A program made the translations under genes and the position numbers. A stretch of 5,781 bases of DNA from assembly GCA_002333145.1 (NCBI GenBank), contig DDBN01000001.1:9518-15298 (forward strand), given 5' to 3'. Below the pieces are notes generated by a model. The model worked only from the letters and a program-made list of their open reading frames with translations. It searched no databases and was not told where the DNA came from. This stretch comes from Moraxellaceae bacterium UBA2031. GTDB lineage: Bacteria > Pseudomonadota > Gammaproteobacteria > Pseudomonadales > Moraxellaceae. Shown piece after piece: positions 5,769 to 5,781 of the stretch. Numbering within the stretch: position 1 is the first letter of the stretch; each line of letters starts with the position of its first letter.

Positions 5769-5781
5769 GCGGCCCTCAACG

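Overview
This window is a compact, all-plus-strand stretch of a gammaproteobacterial chromosome. It carries six protein genes: ilvI (5' end cut off by the window), ilvH, ilvC, pssA, msrP and msrQ. It ends in a very strong promoter whose transcript lies almost wholly beyond the window. The proteins read as close relatives of those in Pseudomonas and related orders (Pseudomonadales/Oceanospirillales): a 338-residue class I IlvC, a GEG (not GDG) thiamine motif in IlvI, and a type II PssA with an acidic N-terminal tail. By eye the base composition is moderate, lower than in typical Pseudomonas aeruginosa DNA, so I would not name a genus. From memory, P. aeruginosa has the same order (ilvI-ilvH-ilvC-pssA-yedY-yedZ) followed by an rRNA operon. 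That makes this an ancestral housekeeping neighbourhood rather than an accessory island.

Positions 1-3101 are the branched-chain amino acid block. IlvI and IlvH form acetohydroxyacid synthase (catalytic and valine-sensing subunits), and IlvC carries out the next step of valine, leucine and isoleucine synthesis. ilvI and ilvH are separated by 2 nt. ilvH and ilvC are separated by 105 nt, about half of which is an imperfect GC-rich palindrome. The block ends in a short hairpin and then a strong, near-symmetrical terminator at 3135-3173.

Positions 3174-3266 hold a probable promoter for the next transcription unit, with an interrupted inverted repeat running into its -35 box. The second unit is pssA-msrP-msrQ. 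PssA makes phosphatidylserine for the inner membrane. MsrP and MsrQ are the Tat-exported molybdoenzyme and its haem-binding membrane partner, which repair oxidised methionine in periplasmic proteins. The spacings (27 nt and 10 nt) suggest cotranscription.

Positions 5741-5781 hold perfect -35 and -10 hexamers and a G/C-only discriminator, the signature of a stringently controlled stable-RNA promoter. By gene order it most likely serves a 16S-23S-5S rRNA operon just outside the window. I see no mobile element, CRISPR array, tRNA gene, frameshift or unknown gene, and no evidence for an undescribed system. The points of interest are regulatory: the two intergenic palindromes and the terminator-less junction between msrQ and the stable-RNA promoter.
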